Assembly (NCBI RefSeq): GCF_015278125.1
Contig: NZ_JADILO010000031.1
Coordinates: 1 to 53,625 of the forward strand
DNA length: 53,625 nt
Direction of reading: 5' to 3'
From: Vibrio fluminensis
GTDB lineage: Bacteria; Pseudomonadota; Gammaproteobacteria; Enterobacterales; Vibrionaceae
Shown: piece by piece, positions 1-8,162 of the stretch
Numbering within the stretch: the stretch's first letter is position 1
How the letters are laid out: every line of letters starts with the position of its first letter
Made by a program: the position numbers and the translations under genes
Notes under the pieces: generated by a model
Told to the model about the DNA's origin: nothing
The model's database searches: none
What the model saw: only the letters and a program-made list of their open reading frames with translations

Positions 1-1
1 A

Positions 2-1969
2 TCATTATGGGATGGCGCTGAACCCTATTTTGGTTTTCGCTACAAAATCGAGCTTGCGAGTCGACAATCCAGCATTGCGGTGCAGGACGTAGTGGATAAA
101 CCCGCTCACCTGATGATGAGTATCGATGGCGAGGCCGTGCAGCATGTCCACGGGATTGTGCGCCAGTTTGCTCAGGGTGAGATTGGCCATCACCATACCT
201 TGTATTCCCTAGTGTTGGTGCCCGCACTTGAACGCCTCTCTTTACGCCAGAATAGCCGTATCTTCCAACTCAAGACTGTGCCAGAAATCATCACCACCTT
301 ATTGCAAGAAATGGGGATCGAAGATTTCAGTTTTGCCCTCACGGGAACGCCGGCTTCGCGTGAGTTTTGCGTGCAATACCGAGAGACCGATTTAGAGTTT
401 CTACAGCGGCTGGCGGCAGAAGAAGGGATCAGTTATTACATTGAACAAACCGACTCGAAACACTCGGTGATTTTTGTTGATGACAGCGCATTGATTGCTA
501 AATACGCCCAACCTGTTACACACAATAGCATGGCAAGTGGCGTGATGAATGAGCCGTATATCTCGCACTTTGCGATTACCCACCAAACCGAGCCAAGCCA
601 CTTAGAGCTTAAAGATTACAGCTTTAAAAAGCCCAGCTACGGCTTTGCTCAAACTCAAACTGGCAGTGATTTAAGTTTTCAACATAGCCAATACGAACAC
701 TACGATTTTCCAGGGCGCTATAAAGACGATGAGAGCGGTAAAGCATTTAGCCAATACAGGCTAGAATACTTAAGGCGCGACTCTCATACCGCACTCGGTA
801 AGAGTAATCATCCAGCTCTACACGCAGGGGTGAAGTTTGATTTGATTGAGAACTTAGAGCTCGCAGCGAACCGAGACTGGCTGGTGGTAGAAGTGAGCCA
901 TCAAGGCACTCAGCCGCAAGCGCTCGAAGAAGAGGGTGGCAGCGGCGCAACCACTTACAACAACCAATTTAAAGTGCTCCCCGCCGATAAAACATGGCGT
1001 GCAGAGCCACAACCTAAACCACAGGTTGATGGCCCAATGATTGCGATTGTTGTCGGCCCTGAAGGCGAAGAAATCTATTGTGACGAGCATGGACGAGTGA
1101 AACTTCATTTTCCTTGGGATCGTTACTCCGCCGGTAATGAGCAAAGCTCTTGTTGGGTGCGCGTGTCACAAGGTTGGGCTGGAGCGCAATACGGCTTTAT
1201 GGCCGTACCGCGTATTGGGCATGAGGTGATCGTATCATTTCTAAATGGCGACCCTGATCAACCGATCATCACTGGCCGTACCTACCACGCCACCAATACG
1301 CCGCCTTATGCTCTACCAGAGCACAAAACGAAAACGGTGCTGCGCAGTGAAACCCACCAAGGCGAAGGATTTAACGAACTGAGCTTTGAAGATCAAGCCA
1401 ACACAGAGAAAGTCTACCTGCATGCGCAAAAGGACTTTGCGGCCGATATTCTTAATGACCACAGTACCCACATTAAGCGTGACAAGCACTTAATCGTTGA
1501 AAACGACCGCTTTACTCAAGTAGACAACAACCAGCACCTAGTGGTGACCGGCGAAAGCCGCGCAAAAGTCGCGAAAGATCAGACGGAAGTAATAGAAGGT
1601 AGTGCTCACCAAAAAGTAGGCAAACTGTACGCGCTAAAATCAGGCAACGAAGTCCACATCAAAAGCGGGGCGAAAACGGTGATTGAAGCTGGCAGTGAAA
1701 TCACCTTGAAAGTTGGCGGTAACTTTGTCCGTATTGACGCCGGAGGCGTTCATTTTGTCGGTTCAGTGATTAATCTTAACTCAGGCGGTAGCGCAGGCAG
1801 TGGCAGCGGATTTGGTGGACAAATGGCGGCCTTGCCTTTGGGGGTTGAGTCGCCACCGGCGCCTTTAGTCAACTATTACAAGATTGCACCTAGCGTTTTA
1901 GCAAATGCAGAACTCTCGCATGTTCCGGCGGTAAAAGCCTGCCCGTTAAAAGATGAGGGTGAAAAATGA
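2..1969 (+). CDS. vgrG: Type VI secretion spike protein VgrG (5' end outside window)
   Basis: VgrG trimers form the spike on the Hcp tube of the type VI secretion system. The reading frame is open from base 2, and the first residues (SLWDGAEPYFGFRYKIEL) already look like the gp27-like base-plate domain. The start codon therefore lies upstream of the window, and the internal GTG at 80 is not the true start. After the gp27-like part comes the gp5-like OB fold (about bases 1030-1300, with DEHGRVKLHFPWD and PRIGHEVIVSFLNGDPDQP), then a repetitive beta-helix and a short Gly/Ser-rich tail. No extra toxin domain is visible at the C terminus. The stop overlaps the next ATG (ATGA), so it is probably translated together with the adaptor gene. 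Basis: family motifs seen in the translation. Confidence 0.95.
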   Translation, partial: SLWDGAEPYFGFRYKIELASRQSSIAVQDVVDKPAHLMMSIDGEAVQHVHGIVRQFAQGEIGHHHTLYSLVLVPALERLSLRQNSRIFQLKTVPEIITTLLQEMGIEDFSFALTGTPASREFCVQYRETDLEFLQRLAAEEGISYYIEQTDSKHSVIFVDDSALIAKYAQPVTHNSMASGVMNEPYISHFAITHQTEPSHLELKDYSFKKPSYGFAQTQTGSDLSFQHSQYEHYDFPGRYKDDESGKAFSQYRLEYLRRDSHTALGKSNHPALHAGVKFDLIENLELAANRDWLVVEVSHQGTQPQALEEEGGSGATTYNNQFKVLPADKTWRAEPQPKPQVDGPMIAIVVGPEGEEIYCDEHGRVKLHFPWDRYSAGNEQSSCWVRVSQGWAGAQYGFMAVPRIGHEVIVSFLNGDPDQPIITGRTYHATNTPPYALPEHKTKTVLRSETHQGEGFNELSFEDQANTEKVYLHAQKDFAADILNDHSTHIKRDKHLIVENDRFTQVDNNQHLVVTGESRAKVAKDQTEVIEGSAHQKVGKLYALKSGNEVHIKSGAKTVIEAGSEITLKVGGNFVRIDAGGVHFVGSVINLNSGGSAGSGSGFGGQMAALPLGVESPPAPLVNYYKIAPSVLANAELSHVPAVKACPLKDEGEK

Positions 1970-2739
1970 AGAGTTGGTTAGCTCAGCAACAGCACCCTAT
2001 ATATTGGCTGGTATGTGCCAAGGAATATTATACGACAGTGGCGAAGAGTTTTTGTCTAGATGGTGCGCGCCCACTTTTTGACGGGGACGCGTTTTCTGAT
2101 GTGATGGAGTTGTCACCATGGTTTGTGCCAATTTCTGCAAGCTGTCCTTATAGTGATGAGGAATTGAGTAGGGGATTATTTCTAGTCTCAAAGTACGATA
2201 GTGCGGATGTGTTGGCACATTTGCGCAGCCTTTTAATGGCTGGTTTGGAAGGAGAAATGGTTCTATTTCGATACTATGATCTCAAAGTCATTACACCCAT
2301 GCTCAAGCGAATGAATCAGGACGCTCTTAAAAAATTTCTCGGAAACTTGAGTAGTATTTCATATCAGGAGGGAAACGCCGTAAAGACTATGGTGAATCCG
2401 GCTCCGAACCTTTGTGAAATCCCACCTGATCCTTGGTGGGTGATAAAGCCTGAACACCTGGATGATTCGATGAATCTTGAGCAGTTAGCGTGGCATATTG
2501 AAAGACGGCTATGGGCAAAAATCCCCATTTTGATGAACGCACTAGATAATCCAACGGAAACGATCAAAAACGCACTGATTTATGCAGATGAGAATAGCTT
2601 CAAGGACAGTATCCGAGATTTGTTAGTACTGGCAACCATCGCGCGAAACAACCCGAGTGATGGTGAAGATATATTCAAAGAATTCAGATTATCAAGCACG
2701 GAACAACAGCAATTCGAGCGTTTCTTGGGGGAACAGTAG
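1966..2739 (+). CDS. DUF4123-type T6SS effector adaptor/chaperone
   Basis: This 257-residue protein overlaps the end of vgrG by 4 bases and directly precedes a phospholipase effector. That is the classic position of DUF4123 (Tap/TEC) adaptors, which load a cognate effector onto the VgrG tip. The N-terminal half resembles DUF4123: a start like WLAQQQHPIYWLVCAKEY, a central LSRGLFLVSKYDSADVLAHL stretch, and then VLFRYYDL. There is no signal peptide or membrane segment, as expected for a cytoplasmic loading factor. The C-terminal half is variable and may recognise the downstream effector. The family assignment is by sequence appearance and context. The partner is inferred from gene order. Confidence 0.8.
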   Translation: MKSWLAQQQHPIYWLVCAKEYYTTVAKSFCLDGARPLFDGDAFSDVMELSPWFVPISASCPYSDEELSRGLFLVSKYDSADVLAHLRSLLMAGLEGEMVLFRYYDLKVITPMLKRMNQDALKKFLGNLSSISYQEGNAVKTMVNPAPNLCEIPPDPWWVIKPEHLDDSMNLEQLAWHIERRLWAKIPILMNALDNPTETIKNALIYADENSFKDSIRDLLVLATIARNNPSDGEDIFKEFRLSSTEQQQFERFLGEQ

Positions 2740-2740
2740 T

Positions 2741-4813
2741 ATGAGTATTATAGGAACAAATAGTAATTGCGCTCCGTGTGAGAAAACCGATCACTGGATT
2801 GAGGTTTTAATACGAGATGAGCATAACCAACCGTTTGACAACGTAAAAGGAACATTGATAGACGGGTGCTGCCAAGAATTCTCGATAACGGTTGGTGAGG
2901 CGCCTATATTACTGACTGGCTTAGGTGCAGGACGCGTAACCATCAAATTAGATGGTGAACCTTGGACTTCTCAAGCAGAGACAAGAACACCATTTGATGG
3001 TGAAGAAGCACCGACTGAAGTGTGGCTAGGGAATAATCCAATTGGATATAACGGCGCGAGGAGAGAACTACATAAATTGACCTATGGCGATTTTCTTGAT
3101 GAAGAGAAAAATAAATCGCTACCGACACGACATCAGTTAAAACAACTAGGGGAACCAAAACTAGCAACAGATAAAAGTCATGTTGTGGTTATTCAGGGAG
3201 CGAGGTTTATAACGCTTCGTTTGGGAATGTTTTTTGATGGGACGGGCAATAATACATACAGCGCATTGTGGGGTAAAAAACAAATTGACGAATACTATCC
3301 AAAATGGAAGGCATTGTATGATGCGTCAAAGAATATCTCCGGTATACAGGGAGAGAGCAAAGCTGTAGATTTAATCAATGATTGCTTCGAAATGCCACCT
3401 GGTGTCAATGATTGTTCTACCAATGAAATTACCAATATTCAAAAGTTGTATGATTTATATGAGCTAAATGTTTTTGATGAGTCAAGACAAACATTTTATC
3501 ACTCGCAGTATATTACAGGGATAGGTACTGGTAATAACAAGGAGATAGGAAAGGCTGAAACTAATATTTACCAAGCTCAAGCTAGGGGGGTCGGTAAGTT
3601 TGGTGTAGTGGATAAAACAGAAACGGCAATTCATCAATTGAAAAACGACCTTGATAATATGTTGAAAAATATATCTCGCGAAATTGGTTTATTTGATGGT
3701 TTTCATAAACTTGAGTTTGACGTGTTTGGCTTTAGTAGAGGTGCTGCCGCCGCTAGGAATTTTGTTAACTCAATTCTTGATGGAGAGCATAATGATTTAC
3801 TTTCTAGTTTTTTAAAGGAAATTGAGAGTAAGAATATTACATTAGCTTGTAACTTTGATTGTAGTAATAATAGAAACTTAGAAATTACATTTGTGGGCGT
3901 GTTTGACACCGTTGCTGCTATGGCGGATTTCGAAGAGTTGGATTTTTCTACTCATGATGATGATCTGAGTGGTGTAAGGCTGTGGTTAGATCCAGAACGA
4001 GTAAAGAGAGCAGTCCATATAACCGCAAATGAGAGTACTGAATATAGATATAATTTTAGTTTAAATAAAATCAATGAGGCGCCTCATTTTTTTGAAATAA
4101 GTGTCCCCGGTGCGCATTCCGATATCGGAGGAGGGTATTTTTCTTCTATGTCTTTCGAATATGATGATTATAAATTGCCAATATTGGAAAATAAACTTAT
4201 TCTTAGACATAGTGACAATAAGAAATTACACCCATTTGTCTCTGAGAAAAAATATAGGGAAACAGTATACCAAGATGTTTACTCATCTAAAGAGTTGAAG
4301 AATGAAATAGAACATGGATGGTTGAGGGCAGATTATGTTGTTGTGCCTAAGTTCGATAAAAACTCTTTAGTATACGCACCTTTGTATTATAGGACGGCTA
4401 CAAGTGGTGATTTATCAAGGTTGTATCTAAGGCTCATGTATGGTTTGGCAGTTCATTCAGGTGTTCCTTTGACTGATACTATAGGTAACGGAGTGGTATG
4501 GCATGATATTAACCCATATAATAGATATTACTCTGTCCCTTTGAAAATAGAAAGCAAGTTAAGGACTAATAAATACCCTTTTCGATATTTTTGTGATCAT
4601 ATTTTGCGACTTGCATTAGAGGGGGATGAAAATGAATTGGTCGCAGAATTAAGTTCGGATAGACGCATTAAAATATTTTATGAATTGGGATTGATACATC
4701 ATTCTTCAGATGTTGAATATTTCAGAAAAAATCAAGTGGTTGAGTCCAATAAGCCGAATTTTGTGAATGGAGAATATAAAAGGGCAGTGTGGGAATGCGT
4801 TGGATTAGATTAA
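2741..4813 (+). CDS. T6SS phospholipase effector, Tle1 type (DUF2235)
   Basis: The protein is 690 residues from the ATG at 2741, two bases after the adaptor stop and preceded by a GGGGGAA Shine-Dalgarno. The frame is open further upstream, but that part overlaps the adaptor and lacks a plausible start. It carries the DUF2235/Tle1 hallmarks: LGMFFDGTGNN (about 161-171), a nucleophile elbow GFSRG with Ser332, an acidic FDTVAA motif (Asp389), and PGAHSDIGGGY with His459. These fit the Ser-Asp-His triad of Tle1 phospholipases. Residues 1-120 form a separate Cys-containing beta-rich module of transthyretin-like appearance, probably for docking to the spike. Predicted role: hydrolysis of phospholipids in rival cells after delivery. 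The gene is much AT-richer than vgrG, suggesting transfer as a cassette with the next gene. Confidence 0.88.
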   Translation: MSIIGTNSNCAPCEKTDHWIEVLIRDEHNQPFDNVKGTLIDGCCQEFSITVGEAPILLTGLGAGRVTIKLDGEPWTSQAETRTPFDGEEAPTEVWLGNNPIGYNGARRELHKLTYGDFLDEEKNKSLPTRHQLKQLGEPKLATDKSHVVVIQGARFITLRLGMFFDGTGNNTYSALWGKKQIDEYYPKWKALYDASKNISGIQGESKAVDLINDCFEMPPGVNDCSTNEITNIQKLYDLYELNVFDESRQTFYHSQYITGIGTGNNKEIGKAETNIYQAQARGVGKFGVVDKTETAIHQLKNDLDNMLKNISREIGLFDGFHKLEFDVFGFSRGAAAARNFVNSILDGEHNDLLSSFLKEIESKNITLACNFDCSNNRNLEITFVGVFDTVAAMADFEELDFSTHDDDLSGVRLWLDPERVKRAVHITANESTEYRYNFSLNKINEAPHFFEISVPGAHSDIGGGYFSSMSFEYDDYKLPILENKLILRHSDNKKLHPFVSEKKYRETVYQDVYSSKELKNEIEHGWLRADYVVVPKFDKNSLVYAPLYYRTATSGDLSRLYLRLMYGLAVHSGVPLTDTIGNGVVWHDINPYNRYYSVPLKIESKLRTNKYPFRYFCDHILRLALEGDENELVAELSSDRRIKIFYELGLIHHSSDVEYFRKNQVVESNKPNFVNGEYKRAVWECVGLD

Positions 4814-4883
4814 TAAGGCTGAATGAATTTATTCTATGTTTCCAGTGTTGTATTTGGTTGGTTTTAATTTTGTGAAGATGATT

Positions 4884-5636
4884 ATGCGTGGTTATAAGTT
4901 TGTATTTTTTTTAATTGTTGTTTCTTTGAGTGGGTGTTTTGATTTCAATAATAAACAAAAAAGTTTCATGGATGATGAAAAATTTAAAGCCTGGAGACTT
5001 GGTGTTGCTATATCTCATAACTTCCCGGCGCTTGTTGAGCAGGCTTATGGTGTAAATTATACAGAAGACTGGACTAGTATTATGCTCCCGTATGGTCAAT
5101 TGTTTAACCCACGGAGATATTCTTTAGAATCAATGAGAAAAAGGTCCTATCCAGACTACTCTGGAAATGAGCTTTTGTTACATCCTATTGTTAACTTAGA
5201 GCAGGCTCAGATGGGGCCAAGATATAAAGCTTTACCAGATGAATTATACATTTATTGGCAGGTGGCTAATAGTCGTGTTAATTATGCTACTGTCGTTAAA
5301 ATTACAGAAGAAATAAAATTAGCAATGACAAGGCCATACGTAGATCAAGATGTTGGTTTCGAAGGTCAGCGGTGTTATCAAACGAGGTTTCTATTTGGGT
5401 TACTACCTGATGGCAGAGCTAAATTATGGTTAAGAGGATGTGGTATTTATACTTATATAGGTACATATCAGCCAGCGAAGTCTGTGCCGGAGGATTCTGG
5501 TAAAAAGGCAGAAAATAAGCCAGTTCCTTGGGATAAAGTTAACAAAGTTTGGTTCGACAGAAAATACGATAAAATGCAAACTCTCGCGGATGTTATCAAG
5601 GAATTAGGGCAAGAAATAAATGCGAGTGATCAATAA
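4884..5636 (+). CDS. Lipoprotein, likely immunity protein to the Tle1 effector (DUF2931-like)
   Basis: The chosen start (MRGYKFVFF) has GTGAAG 6 bases upstream and gives a clean lipoprotein signal with lipobox LSGC (Cys18). The upstream in-frame ATG at 4836 has no ribosome site and would spoil the signal. The mature part begins with FKAWRLGVAISHNFPALVEQAYGV and has LYIYWQVANSRVNYATVVKI in the middle. Both resemble DUF2931 lipoproteins often found beside lipase effectors. An outer-membrane or periplasmic lipoprotein directly after a Tle1 gene is the usual arrangement for an immunity protein, which blocks lipase arriving in the periplasm. The immunity role is inferred from position and localisation. 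The family call is by resemblance only. Base composition is as AT-rich as the effector gene. Confidence 0.72.
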   Translation: MRGYKFVFFLIVVSLSGCFDFNNKQKSFMDDEKFKAWRLGVAISHNFPALVEQAYGVNYTEDWTSIMLPYGQLFNPRRYSLESMRKRSYPDYSGNELLLHPIVNLEQAQMGPRYKALPDELYIYWQVANSRVNYATVVKITEEIKLAMTRPYVDQDVGFEGQRCYQTRFLFGLLPDGRAKLWLRGCGIYTYIGTYQPAKSVPEDSGKKAENKPVPWDKVNKVWFDRKYDKMQTLADVIKELGQEINASDQ

Positions 5637-5727
5637 TACAAACTAGTAAGTGGTTGTATGGATTTACAGCACCTTTCATGAATCAAAATAGCCTCCGAAT
5701 AGGATAGATTAACAAAGGACTAATTAC

Positions 5728-6030
5728 ATGCCATCAGCAGCAAGACTGGGCGATATCGCCTCAGCACACGGATGTTTTCCACCCACACCTATCATTGCCG
5801 GTAGCGGAAATGTGTTCATTAATGGTAAGCCAGCAGCAAGACTAGGTGATGCAGCTGCGCCACACGGTTGCCCTTGCCCAAAAACACCACATGGTTTTCA
5901 CGGACGTGCAATAGCCGCAGGTTCAGGAACCGTGTTCATTAACGGCATTCCAGCTGCGAGAGTAGGCGACGCCATCGGTTGTGGCGGAGTCGTAGCCACC
6001 GGTTCTGGGGATGTGAATATTGGGGGTTAA
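5728..6030 (+). CDS. PAAR-domain spike tip protein
   Basis: This 100-residue protein consists of a PAAR domain only, with three related Gly-rich blocks (PSAARLGDIASAHGC, KPAARLGDAAAPHGC, IPAARVGDAIGCGG). His and Cys residues are placed to bind the metal at the tip of the cone. PAAR proteins sharpen the VgrG spike and can carry effectors. This one has no fused toxin, so it probably caps the VgrG of this cluster, which loads its effector through the DUF4123 adaptor. Codon use and base composition return to that of vgrG, unlike the two AT-rich genes just upstream. A ribosome site (AAAGGAC) lies before the ATG. Confidence 0.95.
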   Translation: MPSAARLGDIASAHGCFPPTPIIAGSGNVFINGKPAARLGDAAAPHGCPCPKTPHGFHGRAIAAGSGTVFINGIPAARVGDAIGCGGVVATGSGDVNIGG

Positions 6031-6098
6031 CGAATTAATGACATTAGTTAACTTGCTAAAGTGCATGTTAGCGGAAGATAAGTTGCATGAACTACAAG

Positions 6099-6137
6099 CA
6101 CATCAGGGTTTATGAATAGGTGATCAACCCTGATGTG
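6099..6137. terminator. Hairpin between convergent PAAR and macrodomain genes
   Basis: A perfect 12-bp inverted repeat (CACATCAGGGTT / AACCCTGATGTG) encloses a 15-base loop and is followed by T-rich sequence on the + strand (ATTTTATTTTTG a few bases later). The position between two convergent genes suits a bidirectional terminator. The loop is long for a classical intrinsic terminator, so the call is moderate. Confidence 0.5.
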
Positions 6138-6148
6138 TTGGTAAGATT

Positions 6149-6664
6149 TTATTTTTGTTTTGCCAACTCATTTTGCCAAATTGACAACATATCTTCACCC
6201 AAAAGGTAGAACGTCATCTCTAGGTTTTTATACTCTTTTCTTTGACAAATATTAATGGCGATCTCTGCGGCTTCATGAGGGGGATAACCATAGATTCCGC
6301 AAGATATTGCAGGTAACGCGATTTTTGCGCATCCATACTGTAAAGCAAGATTCAGGGCCTGCTGATAAGTGGATTCCAAAACCACTTTGGGATCAGAAAA
6401 CTTCGCATAAATTGGACCAACAGCGTGGATCACATAGCGAGCATTAAGGTTTCCAGCCGGCGTTATTTTTGCGTCACCGTATCCACAGCGTTTGCCATTC
6501 ACTTCGTTGATAGCAGAACAAGCCTGTAGAAGTTCACTTCCAGCAGCGCGATGAATTGCGCCATCAACACCACCGCCTCCGAGCAGTTTAGGATTAGCGG
6601 CATTAACTATGGCATCGACGTTAGCAGTGGTGATGTCCTGATTGACTACATAGATATTCGACAT
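6149..6664 (-). CDS. Macrodomain protein, YmdB-like O-acetyl-ADP-ribose deacetylase
   Basis: This is a single macrodomain of about 171 residues. The ADP-ribose binding signature is complete: VDAIVNAANPKLLGGGGVDG followed by AIHRAAG, then VIHAVGP and LPAISCGIYGYP. The Asn and Asp that YmdB enzymes use to deacetylate O-acetyl-ADP-ribose are both present, so it is probably active on OAADPr or on mono-ADP-ribosylated substrates. Neither possible start (MFIM or MSN) has a good Shine-Dalgarno. MSNIYVV was chosen because homologues begin there. It is convergent with the T6SS PAAR gene and shows no sign of belonging to that operon. Confidence 0.88.
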   Translation of the reverse strand: MSNIYVVNQDITTANVDAIVNAANPKLLGGGGVDGAIHRAAGSELLQACSAINEVNGKRCGYGDAKITPAGNLNARYVIHAVGPIYAKFSDPKVVLESTYQQALNLALQYGCAKIALPAISCGIYGYPPHEAAEIAINICQRKEYKNLEMTFYLLGEDMLSIWQNELAKQK

Positions 6665-6975
6665 AATAAACATTTGATTGTGGTTTTTAATGAGTTTAAT
6701 CGATTAGAACCACACGAAAACAGTTAGAAACTTAAAATACGATTGTCATTTCATGCTTTAGGTTTTGTAAGTTAGTTCCTTTGAGTTGCATTTTAGGCTT
6801 CTAACTAACTGAAATAATGGGGTTTATATTAATGTTTGTAGATATAATTCGATTACAAAGCGTAACCTGACGTAATATCCGCGCCCCTTGAGGCCTTTTG
6901 GCAAACAAATTCTTTCACAGTTTTTAGGTTTCTCTAAAGATCAGGAGAACCTAAAATCTATTACCGGAACTAATA
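6665..6975. other. Intergenic region with no gene; possible leader hairpin
   Basis: This divergent spacer of about 310 bases is AT-rich and holds no convincing reading frame. Near the lipoprotein gene is an imperfect inverted repeat, TTTAGGTTTCTC (6923-6934) with GAGAACCTAAA (6945-6955). It would fold in the 5' leader about 20 bases before the start codon and might affect translation. Nothing else is recognised. Confidence 0.4.
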
Positions 6976-7428
6976 ATGAAAAAATCAATTGTTGCGCTAT
7001 CTTTGACGTCGATGCTATCTGTTTCTGGATGCTCTATTGTAAACTCTGCGGCTGATGATGATTTGGTAGTAACATGTGATGCTCCAAATCCGGTTATTAC
7101 CGTTGATGGGCAACGTTACCGCCAAGAGTCGGTTAGCGTCTCTGTTGACAAAGGGGATAAAGTAGCAGTTTCTTGTCGTGCCGATGGTTACTATACCGCG
7201 CACAAAAATGTCGACACGCAACTTAGTGCCACAGGTGCACTCGATGCAGTAGGTGGATTTTTCTTCTTGTTCCCATGGTTAGGATTACTTGCTGATGGTG
7301 CTTGGACCTTGGAAGATGATGAGGTATTCATGAGCTTAGAGCAGCGAGTACAGTCACAACAATATGCGCAGCCATTACAACAACCCCAAGCAACGTCGAT
7401 CATCATCAACAATCACGGTACTAATTAG
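6976..7428 (+). CDS. Small lipoprotein of unknown function
   Basis: The protein has 150 residues. The N terminus (MKKSIVALSLTSMLSVSGC) is a clear lipoprotein signal with lipobox VSGC. The mature protein has a short beta-rich PEGA-like part (VTCDAPNPVITVDGQRY, then a lysine-rich VDKGDKVAVSC). A hydrophobic Gly/Phe segment follows (GALDAVGGFFFLFPWLGLL) that could sit in the membrane, and the tail is Gln-rich. I do not recognise a function. The composition (two Cys in the mature N-terminal domain plus one glycine-rich helix) is like small envelope stress or adhesion-related lipoproteins, but this is a description rather than a call. It is a single gene closed by a strong terminator. Confidence 0.75.
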   Translation: MKKSIVALSLTSMLSVSGCSIVNSAADDDLVVTCDAPNPVITVDGQRYRQESVSVSVDKGDKVAVSCRADGYYTAHKNVDTQLSATGALDAVGGFFFLFPWLGLLADGAWTLEDDEVFMSLEQRVQSQQYAQPLQQPQATSIIINNHGTN

Positions 7429-7434
7429 TAATAT

Positions 7435-7471
7435 ACAGAGAAGGCACCCTTAAGGTGCCTTCTCTGTTTTC
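7435..7471 (+). terminator. Strong intrinsic terminator
   Basis: A perfect 14-bp stem (ACAGAGAAGGCACC / GGTGCCTTCTCTGT) with a CTTAA loop is followed by TTTTC. It ends the lipoprotein transcript. Confidence 0.9.
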
Positions 7472-7693
7472 GTGAATACATTTAGCTTGTTAGGAAATGA
7501 TCTCGGTGTAATGCTGTTGGTTACATAATTACTTCTTTCAAAGCAACGGGCGTATGCCATTTATCTACAATTGATTGGAGCGGTTCGTTTATCTGTCAGG
7601 CGAGAATAATTATAGGTGTGAGCTAATATCAATTGAATTATGTGCTTGGTCGCGATTTAGAAGGAAGATAGATTGCGGTTTATATTCGCGCAG
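7472..7693. other. Gene-free spacer before the tRNA cluster
   Basis: About 220 bases with no supported gene. A 73-codon open frame that starts at 7575 runs straight through the terminator and the first tRNA gene and is not considered real. No repeat or RNA motif was recognised. Confidence 0.4.
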
Positions 7694-7729
7694 AAACAAC
7701 AAAGCCCGCTTTCGCGGGCTTTGTTGTTT
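7694..7729 (-). terminator. Terminator of the tRNA-Val operon
   Basis: A perfect 16-bp stem (AAACAACAAAGCCCGC / GCGGGCTTTGTTGTTT) closes a 4-base loop that reads GAAA on the minus strand. It lies 17 bases past the 3' end of the second tRNA. The arm is T-rich, so it could work in both directions. Confidence 0.85.
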
Positions 7730-7746
7730 GTTCAGAAGAACTAATT

Positions 7747-7823
7747 TGGTGGGTCTAGGCGAACTCGAATCGCCGACCCCTACCATGTCAAGGTAGTACT
7801 CTAACCAACTGAGCTATAGACCC
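7747..7823 (-). tRNA. tRNA-Val (anticodon GAC)
   Basis: The minus strand gives a full cloverleaf of 77 bases with encoded CCA. The acceptor stem is GGGTCTA/TAGACCC, the D arm is AGCTCAGTTGGTTAGAGT, and the anticodon arm is CTACC-TTGACAT-GGTAG. The anticodon is GAC, which reads GUC/GUU valine codons. The T loop is TTCGAGT. It is the second gene of a tandem pair. Confidence 0.93.
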
Positions 7824-7863
7824 AAATTTTTGTTCTCGATAAATCTAGCCAAGCTAGAAGGGA

Positions 7864-7940
7864 TGGTGGGTCCGACCAGATTCGAACTGGTGACCCCTAC
7901 CATGTCAAGGTAGTACTCTAACCAACTGAGCTACGGACCC
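7864..7940 (-). tRNA. tRNA-Val (anticodon GAC)
   Basis: This is the first gene of the pair: 77 bases with encoded CCA. The acceptor stem is GGGTCCG/CGGACCC, and the anticodon arm and D arm are identical to the neighbouring copy. The T stem and two acceptor pairs differ from the other gene, so the two are diverged isoacceptor copies rather than a recent duplicate. Promoter-like hexamers lie 20 bases upstream. Confidence 0.93.
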
Positions 7941-7960
7941 ATACCTTGAGAACGAGATGG

Positions 7961-7989
7961 ATATTACCCAGAGTTTAGATAGGGTGCAA
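7961..7989 (-). promoter_or_regulatory. Promoter of the tRNA-Val operon
   Basis: On the minus strand TTGCAC (7989-7984) and TAATAT (7966-7961) are separated by exactly 17 bases, with the tRNA 5' end 20 bases beyond the -10. Each hexamer matches consensus at 4 of 6 positions. Spacing and position support a sigma-70 promoter. Confidence 0.55.
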
Positions 7990-8162
7990 GGATAAATTCT
8001 TGGTTTTTTAACTGTTTGCCGCTCAAATGAACGGTTTGCTTGAATTTTATTCTATATGAGTTTTGAAACGTGCTTGATGTCGCATTTTATGCTGCTCAAA
8101 ATAACCGCAAGCATTTCACTAAATTGCATTTTGACAAAAACGGCGTTACCGACCCATGGGCG

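Noticed and set aside
80..1969. GTG at 80 as the start of vgrG
   Set aside because: The frame is open to the window edge and the upstream residues match the conserved VgrG N terminus, so the gene is simply cut by the window.
7575..7796. A 73-codon open frame on the + strand
   Set aside because: It passes through a strong terminator and the complement of a tRNA-Val gene, so it is a chance frame.
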